From positions 434,001-498,000 of the forward strand of contig CAVYWD010000003.1 in NCBI GenBank assembly GCA_963772225.1: a stretch of DNA of 64,000 nt, in the 5' to 3' direction. Shown piece by piece: positions 55,545 to 64,000 of this stretch. Every line of letters starts with the position of its first letter. The stretch's first letter is position 1. A program made the translations under genes and the position numbers. The stretch is from CAVYWD01 sp963772225 (lineage in GTDB: Bacteria; Myxococcota; Myxococcia; Myxococcales; UBA5297). Below the pieces are notes generated by a model that ran no database searches, was not told the DNA's origin, and saw nothing but the letters and a program-made list of their open reading frames with translations.

Positions 55545-55880
55545 TTCCAGGTCGTGCTTGTCTGCGCTGATGAAGCTGCTTCACGCCCTGCGTGGGAATC
55601 GAGCCGAGCCACGAGGCGATCCAGCGGACGAGAATACTCACCTTCGCCGGCCCGCATGGCGAAGGAGCCTTTGTTCGGCTCGAGCACTGTTCGTGAATCG
55701 ACAGACCCGTGGCGACGCGGCCGCGACTTGCACCGTAGGCCTCGCGGCTGCGACGGAGGGCCTCGTCGCAGCGACGCGGCTTCGCGGCTCGCGTGGGCCT
55801 CCCAACCCGTTGGGTGCTCTCGGCGGCTCGGCGCAAGGCTGGCGCTCGATGCTCCGGTGCGAGCGCCAGCCGAGGCGGGC
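55545..55880. other. Intergenic region between sigma gene and metalloprotease-like gene
   Basis: About 336 bases. It contains short GC-rich palindromic words (GACGGAGGGCCTCGTCGCAGCG and CAACCCGTTGGGT near 55760-55815). No gene is seen; probably holds the sigma-factor promoter and the metalloprotease terminator. Confidence 0.3.
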
Positions 55881-57485
55881 TCAGTTGTTGGGCACCAGCG
55901 TCAATCCATCGCAGTGGCGCGCCTTACCGACGGCGTAGGTCGTCAGCCACTCGGCGCCGAGGACAGAGCCCTTCCACAGCGTGTGGTCATCCTTCAAGAC
56001 GTAGAGCACCGTGCTGCTCGAGGCGACGAGCTCCTTGGCGTGGGGGAGGCTGCCGATCTGGTACCAATAGCCATTGCAGCCGTCACCGGCGTTCAGGTAG
56101 ATGTCGGGGCCCGTGAAAGAATAGATGTCGAGGGCGAATGGCCGCGCCTCGCCGATGCCGCCTCCGGCGGCGATTCGACTCCAGTCGGCATAGGCGCCGA
56201 GGTAGCTCCACGTGCCGTCGGCGCCCGAGTACGATTTCCAGAGAGTGTTGTCGTCATTGAGCGCGAAGAGGACAGGGGCGGAAGAGTCCAGGTTGAAGGG
56301 GAAGGGGAAGTACACGTCGAGGTAGGTCGTGCCGGTGATCCGCTTGGCGCCGGCGGGCCTGCCCACGTAGGTCCAGGTCACGGCGGCATCGGTGCCGTCA
56401 TTGCGCCATAGCGTGCGGTCGTCGTTGAAGGCATAGAGGGTGTGCTTGGCGCAGAAGATTTGCTGCGCCGCGCCGGGGGTCTGAACGTACGCCCACGTGC
56501 CGTCGGCTCCGCTGGAGTGGCTTACCCAGAGCGTGCGGTCGTAGTTGAGGGCATAGACGCGCCCATCGAGCGACTCGGAGCAGGCGGCGATCTGGTTGGC
56601 GCTGCCGGGTGCGCCCACGCGCTGCCAGGAGACGGTGGGGGACTGCGGATCCTGCGCGACCGAGCAGGTGGAGCCGTCGAAGTCGGTGATCAGCTTGAGC
56701 CCCGCGCCGCTCTCCAGCGGCGCGCCGCACTTTCGCCCCGAGCGGTCGATGACCTCGGAGATGCAGTTGCCAACGATGTAGGGCATGGTGTTGGTCTGAA
56801 AGTTCCACTGCGCATCGGTGTAGGTGGAATAGCCGCACGCGACCTTGGCGTTCGCCTGATCGTCCGCGCCATGGGTGTAGCCTTGCTGGTGCATGGCTTC
56901 GTGCCAGATGATGCCCGCGGCTTGAGACCAGGGCCACGGCTCGGCGGCGTAGCGGCAGTTCGCTCCGGTGTTGCACACGGGGAAGTTGAGCGTCGTGTCG
57001 ACCGACCTGAGCCAGCTCGAGAAGGTGAGCGACTCGGGCGAGACGTGGCCGTAGGAGTCGAGCCCCGCACTGGCGTTGCCACTCGGCGATCCCGTGCACT
57101 TGATGGAGACGTCCACGGTGGAGCGCGCCGCGTCCATGACCTTCGAGAGCTGGGTGGCGGCGGTGTCGCCGTAGAATGGATCGCCCTTGCACTTCAAGTA
57201 GGCTCCGATGGAGCCGGAGAGTTGATTCACCGATTTACTCATGCACTGTTGGAAGGCGTTGCTGACCGCGACGGTGCGGCCGTAGTGCATGGCCTTCGCC
57301 AAGAACTGATAGTCGGTGCCGTTGCAGTCATTGCCGTAGGTGACCTTGCCTAGCAAGTCCGATTGGTCAGTGCCCACGGCTGAGGGCTCCTTCGGGCTGC
57401 CGCAGCCGGCGAACGCGGCCCCGGCGCCCAGCTGGCAAGCGAGGCAACACAAGTACAGCGCGTGAGCGGTCCTTCTTTCTGACAT
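55881..57485 (-). CDS. Secreted lipoprotein with metzincin-like zinc site and tectonin-like repeats
   Basis: About 534 residues. The signal peptide ends in a lipobox (AFAGC, Cys28). A catalytic-looking core (about 45-260) has HEAMHQQGYTH, positions 195-205, matching the HExxHxxGxxH zinc signature of metzincins. Cys-rich flanking residues (CNTGANC, and CGAPL) suggest disulfides. From about 285 to 534 come four or five beta repeats each with a LYALND(D)RTLW core, like a tectonin/beta-propeller lectin. Likely a secreted peptidase that binds carbohydrate. The metzincin Met-turn is not clearly identified. Confidence 0.75.
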   Translation of the reverse strand: MSERRTAHALYLCCLACQLGAGAAFAGCGSPKEPSAVGTDQSDLLGKVTYGNDCNGTDYQFLAKAMHYGRTVAVSNAFQQCMSKSVNQLSGSIGAYLKCKGDPFYGDTAATQLSKVMDAARSTVDVSIKCTGSPSGNASAGLDSYGHVSPESLTFSSWLRSVDTTLNFPVCNTGANCRYAAEPWPWSQAAGIIWHEAMHQQGYTHGADDQANAKVACGYSTYTDAQWNFQTNTMPYIVGNCISEVIDRSGRKCGAPLESGAGLKLITDFDGSTCSVAQDPQSPTVSWQRVGAPGSANQIAACSESLDGRVYALNYDRTLWVSHSSGADGTWAYVQTPGAAQQIFCAKHTLYAFNDDRTLWRNDGTDAAVTWTYVGRPAGAKRITGTTYLDVYFPFPFNLDSSAPVLFALNDDNTLWKSYSGADGTWSYLGAYADWSRIAAGGGIGEARPFALDIYSFTGPDIYLNAGDGCNGYWYQIGSLPHAKELVASSSTVLYVLKDDHTLWKGSVLGAEWLTTYAVGKARHCDGLTLVPNN

Positions 57486-57829
57486 GGAGATCCTCCTGGG
57501 ATCCGGTAGGTGATGCGGTGGCGCACTGCCAATCCGGTGCCAGCTCCGGCGCGGCGCGCTCGACCGGTGCGAGTGATCTCGGCTGCGGCGTCCGAACCCC
57601 GCGGTTTGGCTCCGAGACCTGCCGGCGTCGCGGCGCTCCTGAGTCGGATGGATGTGGGGCGTCGCTCGGGGCGGCGGGGGCCCGCCGGGTCAGGCGCCCG
57701 CGGGCGCCCGCGGGCGCAGGCAGAGGCGGCGAGGCCGCCGAGGGCTGCTCGGGGATGAGCGCGCGCAGGGCCTCGACCCGCTTCGTCGAGGCGACCGCGA
57801 CGTCGCGGGCGCTCGGCAGGCGAGCGGCG

Positions 57830-58175
57830 GACGAAGGCCGAGGACGGATCGTCGCTGACGATGACCCGTGGGACCTTGGGGCACCCTTGGAGAAGGCGGC
57901 GCGCGACCTCGAGCTTGGTGGTCGCGTTTCCCGACGCCATCAGGCCGTAGTGGCGGATCTTGACGAAGCCGTGCGGCAACACGTGCTGCAGGAAGCGGCG
58001 GATGAATTCATCGGGCGCGAGGGTCTTGGTGGCGTCGCCGCGGGTGCGGAATTGGACGCCGTTCTCCGAGTGGCGGAGCAGACGCTGGTTGGAGAGACCC
58101 ACTCGATGCGCATAGCGGCCGAGGTAGCGGAAGACGTGCTCGGGGCCGGCGAAGAGTTTCTTGCCGCGCAGCCCA
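57830..58175 (-). pseudogene. IS91-family (Y2) transposase C-terminal remnant
   Basis: Reads LFAGPEHVFRYLGRYAHRVGLSNQRL, then PDEFIRRFLQHVLPHGFVKIRHYGLM, then VARRLLQG, the C-terminal half of an IS91-type transposase. Neither the start nor the terminal zinc region is found and the frame is broken. A decayed copy. A separate plus-strand frame ending at 58406 (QREFLAALQKLVGR) was not identified. Confidence 0.75.
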
Positions 58176-58689
58176 AAGCCTCCAGACGACACCTCGTAGC
58201 CATGAGCACGACGAGAGCCATTCCCACGTGTCAACTTGACTACCGCGCTGGGCGGCGGCCAGCCGCTTCATCCCCTCTTGGCGCTGCAGCGGGAGCGCGG
58301 GCGCGACTGGGCCGACACGGCGATGCTCTACGGCCGGGTGGTGGAGCGGGTCGACGTGAGCCAGCGGGAGTTTCTCGCGGCCTTGCAGAAGCTCGTGGGC
58401 CGCTAGGCGCGAATAGCCTGCGCAAAGCCTCGAGCGGCCAAACGCGAACGGCCGCATTGCGGCGGCAAAGGGCTCGCCGGGCCCTTGAGCGCGACGCCGG
58501 CCTGCTCGAGAATCCTCGGGACCTACGGCGCGGGCAGGTCCAATCCGCATGAGACGAGGATGACGCACGGGAATTGGCGCGACGGCGGGAGGCGGCGGGC
58601 GCACGCCGCGGCCGCGCCCCTCGGCCTGCCGAATCGACGATCCGGCCGGGCCCTGGGTCGGTCATCGCCGTGCCGGAGCAACCCTCGCC

Positions 58690-59474
58690 GTGAAGGGCCC
58701 CGCCGAGGCCGACGTCGCCGCCGCCATCGCGAAGGTCAGACAGGCCTGGCCCGGCCTGTCGGTCGACCTGACGCGGCTGTCCGCGCGCCTCTCGGCTCTG
58801 GGGCCGCCCTGGCCAAGGCCGACGTGGAGGGGCTCGCGCTGGCCTCGGCCTGCCTCGACGGGGATCGGGCGGCTCTGGCCGAGCTCGAGGGCCAGCTCTC
58901 GGCGGCGGTGGAGGCGGCGCTGCGCCGCCTGGGCGCGAGCCGCGACGAGAGGGACGAGGTCCGCCAGAAGCTGCGCGTGGAGCTCCTGATGCCGGGCGGC
59001 GGTCGCTCCAAGCTCGAGCACTACGCGGGGCGCGGCTCGCTGCGGGGCTGGCTGCGCGCGATGGCGGCGCAGGAGCTCGTGAACCTGAAGCGCCGCCCGA
59101 GCCGGCGCCGGCCCTGTCCGAGGCCCTCTTCGACGCCAGTGCGCCGGACATCCGGTGAATCCGAGAGGAGTGCCCGAGGCCTTCCGGCTCGCTCTGGAGG
59201 AGGCGATCGCCTCGCTCTCGGACCGCGAGCGCGCCGCGCTGAGGATGAGCGCGCTCGACGGGCTCTCCATCGACCAGATCGCCCGGGTGTTCCAGATGCA
59301 TCGCTCCACCGCCGCTCGCTGGCTGGTGCGGGCCAAGGCCGAACTCGCTGCGAAGGTCCGCGACGGCCTCGTCCGCCGCCTGGGCGCCAGCGCCGGGGAC
59401 CTGGCCAGCATCGCCCGGGTGTGGGCGACGAGGTGCCGGTGACCTTCGAGCGCCTCCTCGCCTCCAGGAGGTGA
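58690..59474 (+). pseudogene. Myxococcales-type (TIGR03001-like) sigma factor with several frameshifts
   Basis: A sigma-70-like protein assembled from several frames: GTG 58690 begins KGPAEADVAAAIAKVRQAWPG; the next frame gives ALAKADVEGLALASACLDGD and RDERDEVRQKLRVEL, AGRGSLRGWLRAMAAQELVNL; then EAFRLALEEAIASLSDRERAALRMSALDGLSIDQIARVF, a region 4 helix; a last frame gives EVPVTFERLLASRR to 59474. Breaks occur near 58805, 59105, 59150 and 59425. None is clearly at GATC. It is probably a decaying gene, though sequence error could contribute. Confidence 0.7.
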
Positions 59475-59710
59475 TCCCACTCGCCGCCTTGCATGCATGC
59501 AAGGAAAAGAGCGGCCCCTTGAGGATGCGCCGGGGGCATCGAATCGCCGTTGCCTCGAGGCAGCCCGGCGCCACCGCGCAAAAGGAGCCTAGGGTACGGT
59601 ACGCGCCGAGATGCCATGAGCGTCTTGGGCGATCGGAACCTTGTCGCTGACCCGTTGGGGCCGGAAGCCATCGCTGATCCGTTCCGGGCGCAGGAACCCC
59701 GGGCGGCCGC

Positions 59711-60724
59711 TCAGCTCCCGGCCCCCGCCGCGCGCTCTTCCTGCTGCGCCATCCGCCGCTCGAGCTCGGGCCCCGGGGCGAAGCTCGCCTGGTCCGCGTC
59801 GGGGACCGCCACACGCGCCATGCCGCCCTCGGAGAGGTCCACCTCGTAGACGTTGGCGAAGTCGCCGCCCGCCTCGGACGCGAAGCTGACGCGGGTGGGG
59901 CTCGCCCAGCTCGGCGCCCGGTCGTCTTCATTGGGGGTATTGGCGCCGGAGACCTGCCGCAGCGTCGCGGGGTCGCCGCTCGCCGCGGCGGCGAAGATGC
60001 GCGAGCGCCCGCCGACGCTCGCCTCGAACGCGACCCGCGCGCCGTCCGGGGAGACGGTCGCGCGGCTGCCCAGCGCGGCGAGCCCGGGAAAGGCAAACGG
60101 GGTGCGCGCGCCGCTGGCGAGGTCCACCACCGCCAGCTGGGTGTGGCGGAGCGCGTCCGGCCCGGTGAGAACCAATGCCCTCAGGCCGTCCGGGAAGAAG
60201 CTGGGCGAGGCGTCGGCTGCGCTCCCGGAGAGCGGCCGGTCGGCCGAGCCGTCGGCGCTGACGAGGTGCACGACCGACGAGGCGCCGCGCGACTCGACGT
60301 AGAGCACGCGGCCCGCGTCCTCGCTCACCGCCGGCTGGCCGACCTGCGCTTCTCCGCTCGCCGCCGCGAGCTCGCTCTCCGGCCCGCCGCAGGTCGGGAC
60401 CTCGCGGATGCTGTTCCGGTCGGCGTCCTCGCGGTGGACGAAGACGACCAGCCGGCCGTCCGCCGAGATGGCCGGGTCGCTGTTCGACCCGCTGGTGGTC
60501 AGGCGCCGGGCGGCCTGGTAGTCGGCGCGGTCGGCGACGTAGATCTCCCCGTCGCGCATGAAGGCGTAGCCGCGGGCGAACGAGAGGCCGTTGCCGCTGC
60601 CGCCGCTTCCGCCGCCGTCATCGGCGGGCCCCTGGCAGGCGGTGAGGTGTGCCGCCGCGGCGGCGATCGCAAGCAGACGAAGAGGGCGGGCCATGGGCGC
60701 CCGCTGCAACAGGGGCTTCGCCAT
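59711..60724 (-). CDS. TolB-like beta-propeller lipoprotein
   Basis: Secreted protein of about 337 residues. Signal peptide ending LTACQ, a Gly/Ser linker, then WD40/TolB-like repeats: YAFMRDGEIYVADRADYQAARRL, PAISADGRLVVFVHRED, SPSFFPDGLRALVLTG, and TVSPDGARVAFEAS. Start at 60724 has a GGGAAGGG ribosome site; ATG 60694 is an alternative. Likely periplasmic or surface; ligand unknown. The same-strand neighbour upstream is another lipoprotein gene. Confidence 0.8.
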   Translation of the reverse strand: MAKPLLQRAPMARPLRLLAIAAAAAHLTACQGPADDGGGSGGSGNGLSFARGYAFMRDGEIYVADRADYQAARRLTTSGSNSDPAISADGRLVVFVHREDADRNSIREVPTCGGPESELAAASGEAQVGQPAVSEDAGRVLYVESRGASSVVHLVSADGSADRPLSGSAADASPSFFPDGLRALVLTGPDALRHTQLAVVDLASGARTPFAFPGLAALGSRATVSPDGARVAFEASVGGRSRIFAAAASGDPATLRQVSGANTPNEDDRAPSWASPTRVSFASEAGGDFANVYEVDLSEGGMARVAVPDADQASFAPGPELERRMAQQEERAAGAGS

Positions 60725-60747
60725 TCCCTTCCCAGCGAGAGACCGAA

Positions 60748-61476
60748 TCAGGGATAGACGAGGTAGGCCTTGGGGAAGCGCTCGCCGCCGCGGCCGCTGA
60801 GCAGCCCGAGGGCGCGGCCCACGTCGCGCAGCGGGAGCCCCGGGCTCGGCGCGAGCGCGGCCTCGTTCTCGTCCGGGAAGCGGCGGGCGAGCTTGCCGAG
60901 CAGGCGGTCGAGCCCCTCGAAGTCCGGGCGGCCGGCGAGCGGCGGCAGGCTCGGGCCGAAGCGATCGGGCCCGGGGACCTTTCCGCGGTCGGCTACGACC
61001 TCGAGGCCGTCGGCGCGCATCACGACGCGAAGCTTGCCGGCGGGCATGTCGGCGTCGAGCCAGGCGCCGAACTCCTCGCCGCTCAGAGGGCGGAAGGCGA
61101 CGCATCGGCGCTCGCGGCGGTCCGAGACCGCGAGGCAGGCGGTCGCGCCGTCCTCCAGCGCCTCGGCGAGCCGCGAGAGCGGGACGGTGAGGTCGGCCAT
61201 GGACATCGCCGGGTCGAGCTCGAGGGCGAGGGGCTTTCCCCGGAGCGCGGCCAGGGCCTCGGCGCAGCCGACGTCGGTGAGGCCGCAGCGGCGCCCGCCG
61301 GGAAGGACGAGGGCGCGGTCCTTCACCGAGAGTGAAGCGCCGGCGGCGAAGGGCCTGCCATAGCCGTCGGGCACCTGGATGAGCGCCGGGTCCGCCGGCG
61401 GCCCGGAGCGCGCAGGCGCCTTGCAAGAGGTGGCGAGGGTGAGGGCAAGCAGGCTGAGCAGGGCGGGCGCGCGCAT
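60748..61476 (-). CDS. Lipoprotein of unknown function
   Basis: Protein of 242 residues with a signal peptide (PALLSLLALTLATSC), mature N-terminus CKAPARSG. It contains the words LVLPGGRRCGLTDVGCAEAL and DRRERRCVAFRP, so several Cys could form disulfides. I do not recognise the domain. It is the gene upstream of the TolB-like lipoprotein, 23 bases from it, and probably in one operon. Confidence 0.65.
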   Translation of the reverse strand: MRAPALLSLLALTLATSCKAPARSGPPADPALIQVPDGYGRPFAAGASLSVKDRALVLPGGRRCGLTDVGCAEALAALRGKPLALELDPAMSMADLTVPLSRLAEALEDGATACLAVSDRRERRCVAFRPLSGEEFGAWLDADMPAGKLRVVMRADGLEVVADRGKVPGPDRFGPSLPPLAGRPDFEGLDRLLGKLARRFPDENEAALAPSPGLPLRDVGRALGLLSGRGGERFPKAYLVYP

Positions 61477-61862
61477 CGGGCGGCCAGCAGCTTACGCGAA
61501 GCGCCGAGCGGACCGGTGAACTCCCCGGGCTTTGCTCGATGGGCCCTGAGGACGCGTCGGGAGGCCCTTGCACGGAGAGGGTCCGCGCCGGGTCGGCCAC
61601 GGAACGCGCGCGTTCGAGATGCAAGGAGAGAACGGCGCCGGAGCCGCTCGTCCAAAGCCAGCTGCGGGTGCTGGAGGCGATGGGGGCCCGACCTGGGCGG
61701 CAAGAGCTCGGCTCCTCGCCGTCCAGCACCGCTTTCACTTCGCAAACCAGAATCGGCCTTCGAGGTGGAGGCCGAGACCTCGAGCAGGTGAAGGAGATAC
61801 CGATGGGATGACGAATGGAGTGGCTGCCTCGCGGGGCAGCCACTCGCAACTGACTCTCACAT
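61477..61862. other. Intergenic region with a hairpin at 61818-61845
   Basis: About 386 bases between two minus-strand lipoprotein genes. No supportable gene. Apart from the hairpin it shows no clear signal. Confidence 0.3.
61818..61845 (-). terminator. Hairpin after the 61863 lipoprotein gene
   Basis: GAGTGGCTGCC (61818-61828), loop of six bases, GGCAGCCACTC (61835-61845): a perfect 11-bp stem 18 bases beyond the stop. No U-run follows, so it may be a weak or protein-assisted terminator. Confidence 0.6.
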
Positions 61863-62867
61863 TCAGAAATTACCGTCGCAAGGCGGAGCTCGATTGTGCA
61901 TCGCCCCGTCGTTGCACACGCTGTTCGGCCCGCTCGAGGTGCTGTAGGTCGTATTGTTTCGGATGTTGTAGACTTGGAAGTAGCTGTCGTCGTTGCAGTT
62001 GTGGCCCGAGACCGGGCTCTGGGGCCAAGGGCGCCACCCGGACAGCGCGTCGTAGGGCGTGCTGCACGCGCCGCTGTAGGAGTTCTGGAAGGGCGGGTAG
62101 ATGTTCGAGCGAAGCCCGCTCTCCCAGGTACACCTTAGGTAGCCCATATTCCCATCGAGTGCGCAGCTGCCGTGATTGCACGACTGGCCCCAGCCCATGA
62201 GGAGATCCGTGCAGCTGGCGGAGGTGTAGTACGAGGCCCAGTAGACGGCCGAATGCTCCGTCCCGACCGTGGGCCCCTGGACCGCGTGCACTTCCAGGTA
62301 GTGCCGGTAGCCGGTGGAGCACGTCGCAGGTGTGGCCGTCGCTGAGACGGCCGCCTCGCGCCGCTGGGACCCGTGCTTCTCGAGCATTGACCCGAGGCCG
62401 AGCAGGGCTTGCACCTCGGGCGCCATTTCCGGCGAGAGCTCGGCAGCGCGAATCGCGGAGACGGCCTGGCCTGCGAGCTGTAGGTCTGCCGCCCTCGCCT
62501 CCGGATCGGGTGGGGGCTCGGAGGGTGTCCAGCTCGGGTCTCCGAACTCGTCTCCTCCGATCTGGATCGCGAAGGTTCGCCTCTCGGCATCCATGAAACG
62601 AGCGTTCACGGCGAATTCTGGGGTTCCTGGAGCAGCAGCGAGCTCCTGATCCGGGTTTCGCTCACCCCGAGCGGCCTGAAAGTAGACGATGTGGCCCCCC
62701 TTGGCGAATGTGCCCGAGAGCCCGCGCCCAGGGCTGGCGACCTCGAACGTCAGCCCTTCCTCGCCGGCAGCGGTTGCGGGCGCCCCTGCCTCCTGGCGCT
62801 CTCCGCAGCCAAGGAACAGGACCGTCCAAATGAAACACCAGGAACAACGCAACGGATTACCTGTCAT
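61863..62867 (-). CDS. Secreted Cys-rich lipoprotein, unknown function
   Basis: About 334 residues. Signal peptide with LFLGCGERQ (lipobox, Cys at about 21). An N-terminal part (about 25-185) includes LSGTFAKGGHIVYFQAARG and helical segments; the C-terminal half has repeated Cys, Trp, Tyr and Asn (WASYYTSASCTDLLMGWGQSC, NHGSC) typical of a disulfide-stabilised domain. I do not recognise it. Followed by a hairpin. Confidence 0.65.
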   Translation of the reverse strand: MTGNPLRCSWCFIWTVLFLGCGERQEAGAPATAAGEEGLTFEVASPGRGLSGTFAKGGHIVYFQAARGERNPDQELAAAPGTPEFAVNARFMDAERRTFAIQIGGDEFGDPSWTPSEPPPDPEARAADLQLAGQAVSAIRAAELSPEMAPEVQALLGLGSMLEKHGSQRREAAVSATATPATCSTGYRHYLEVHAVQGPTVGTEHSAVYWASYYTSASCTDLLMGWGQSCNHGSCALDGNMGYLRCTWESGLRSNIYPPFQNSYSGACSTPYDALSGWRPWPQSPVSGHNCNDDSYFQVYNIRNNTTYSTSSGPNSVCNDGAMHNRAPPCDGNF

Positions 62868-63042
62868 CGAGTCTGTTCCTCCTCAAGAGTTTTTTCCCAG
62901 CGATCGAGTCCTACGGACCGAGGCCCGAATTGGGCCGGCCGGCGGCGTCAATCGATGCGCGCGCTTCAAGCGCGTTCGGCGGGGCGCGGATGCGCCGGGA
63001 GACGAACAGTCCGCGCTCGCGCGCCAAGGCTCTTCTTCTCTT

Positions 63043-63219
63043 GAGCGCCGAACGGTTTGAAAAGCCTGCTGCGACGCGCACTTGCTGCCTGCGACGGGAA
63101 GCCTCGTCGCTGCGCTGCTCGCGCTGCCCCCAGCAGCGCTGTGCTGCTCGCTCCTCGGGTTCGAAGTCTCGGCGACGCAACTGCGCGTCTCGCAACGTCT
63201 TTCAAACCGTTCGGCGCTC
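63043..63219. repeat. 20-bp inverted repeat flanking 137 bases of GC-rich DNA
   Basis: GAGCGCCGAACGGTTTGAAA at 63043-63062 and its exact reverse complement at 63200-63219. The 600-base gap 62868-63467 holds no gene I can support. The element could be a MITE, a folded RNA or a recombination site. Confidence 0.8.
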
Positions 63220-63467
63220 TAGGCGGCGACAAGGAGTCGGCTCCCTCGCGCGAGCGCCGAGGGGCCGCCAGCAGGTCCGGCTCGCAGAATCCGAGGCGCG
63301 CAGGGGCCCGCCTCGCGGCTGGAGGGCCGGCGCGCCGGGTTTCTGCAGGGCGAGCCGATACGGACAGTGAAAGGCCGACGCGCTCTCGAGGTACTGCACC
63401 GACGCCGTCGCCGCGCGCCTGCGCGAGCGACTTTGCGCCGCCGCGCCGGAGCGCGGGGAGGTGGGCC

Positions 63468-64000
63468 ATGGGTGAATTCACGGCGGTCGTGCTGGGTGTG
63501 GGTGACACGTTCTCGCAGGTGCACCACCCGTGCGCGCTGCTCCTCGCGTGCGACGGCGCCTTCCTCGGCATCGATTGTCCGGACATGTACCGGGCCGTCC
63601 TGCGGTCGGCCGCGGAGCGCTCGGGGCGGGCGCTGGCGCTCGAGGAGATCGACCACCTGCTCATCACGCACGTCCACGGCGACCACATGAACGGGCTCGA
63701 AGGGGTCGCGTTCTACAAGCGCTTCGCCGAGGGCCGGCGCGTCGGGCTCGTCACCTCGCCGGAGGTCCGGGCCGTCCTCTGGGACGAGCGCCTGAAGGCG
63801 AGCATGGGCGCGCTCTGGGACGGCGAGCGGTACCAGCCGATGGGCTTCGACGACTACTTCGAGCACCTGCCGCTCGGTTGGTCGGGCGAGACCGCCGTCG
63901 GGCCGTTTCGAATCCGCGCGCGCCGCACCCGGCACTACGTGCCGACCAGCGCGCTGCTCGTCGAGGCGGGCGGCCATACCCTCGGGTATTCCAGCGACAC
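63468..64000 (+). CDS. MBL-fold metallo-hydrolase (RNase Z/beta-lactamase-like), cut at the window end
   Basis: N-terminal part of a metallo-beta-lactamase superfamily enzyme. The metal site is LITHVHGDHMNGLEG (HxHxDH), and a preceding strand is FLGIDCPDMYRAVL. About 177 residues are visible. Start ATG at 63468 after GGGGAGGTGG. Whether it is RNase Z-like or another hydrolase cannot be told from this part. Confidence 0.85.
   Translation, partial: MGEFTAVVLGVGDTFSQVHHPCALLLACDGAFLGIDCPDMYRAVLRSAAERSGRALALEEIDHLLITHVHGDHMNGLEGVAFYKRFAEGRRVGLVTSPEVRAVLWDERLKASMGALWDGERYQPMGFDDYFEHLPLGWSGETAVGPFRIRARRTRHYVPTSALLVEAGGHTLGYSSD

Noticed and set aside
58220..58406. Plus-strand frame ending REFLAALQKLVGR
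   Set aside because: No start or known motif; too little to call a gene and it lies between two decayed genes.

Overview
The window looks like a piece of a Myxococcota (delta-proteobacterial) chromosome, probably from a draft or long-read assembly. The reasons are very high GC by eye, many secreted lipoproteins, ECF sigma factors paired with a FecR/PEGA/TonB-like anti-sigma protein or with a Ser/Thr kinase, a remnant of a Myxococcales-type sigma factor, and the fmt-aroQ-rsmB-rpe gene order. No taxonomic search was possible.

Layout. 1-22 kb is a cell-surface or exopolysaccharide region: asparagine synthase (cut by the window edge), two glycosyltransferases, two paralogous beta-helix lipoproteins, an OafA-type acyltransferase, a PhnD-like binding protein translationally coupled to a histidine kinase, UDP-xylose synthase and a GH9 glucanase. 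At 12.7-17.4 kb lies a four-gene minus-strand cassette: fatty-acyl-AMP ligase, acyl carrier protein, MBOAT acyltransferase, SGNH protein. It has the logic of the Gram-positive dltABCD operon with a FAAL in place of DltA, and is the strongest candidate for an undescribed system. 22-31 kb holds a VOC protein, a methyltransferase, a small CxxC protein, an acyl-CoA dehydrogenase, a sigma/anti-sigma pair, a YceI protein and a response regulator.

30.8-32.8 kb is an IS110-family insertion with a likely bridge-RNA region. It shares 12 nt with the adjacent flank, and REP-like palindromes lie on both sides. 33-37.7 kb is housekeeping: dapB, an FAH-family enzyme, folK, a DUF2278 protein, a class II aldolase and kdsD. 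37.4-39.1 kb is a recombination scar. A 0.41 kb direct duplication of the kdsD 5' end flanks wreckage of helicase genes (one DISARM DrmD-like) and an HTH gene. 39-46 kb returns to core genes (dps, rpe, rsmB, aroQ, fmt). 46-52 kb mixes intact genes (YkgJ type, NAT, fumarase, TraT) with remnants, including a Fic gene that lost its catalytic domain and a GGDEF fragment. 52-64 kb carries a kinase/sigma pair, a secreted protein with a metzincin-like zinc site, an IS91 remnant, a broken sigma gene, three lipoproteins and the start of an MBL-fold hydrolase.

A recurring feature is frameshifts in otherwise well-conserved genes. Six of them fall on GATC or near-GATC sequences, and in five a single inserted base would explain the break. 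This suggests consensus errors at modified GATC sites rather than real gene loss. The damage at 37.8-38.6, 46.8-47.1, 51.1-51.3, 57.8-58.2 and 58.7-59.5 kb looks like true decay.
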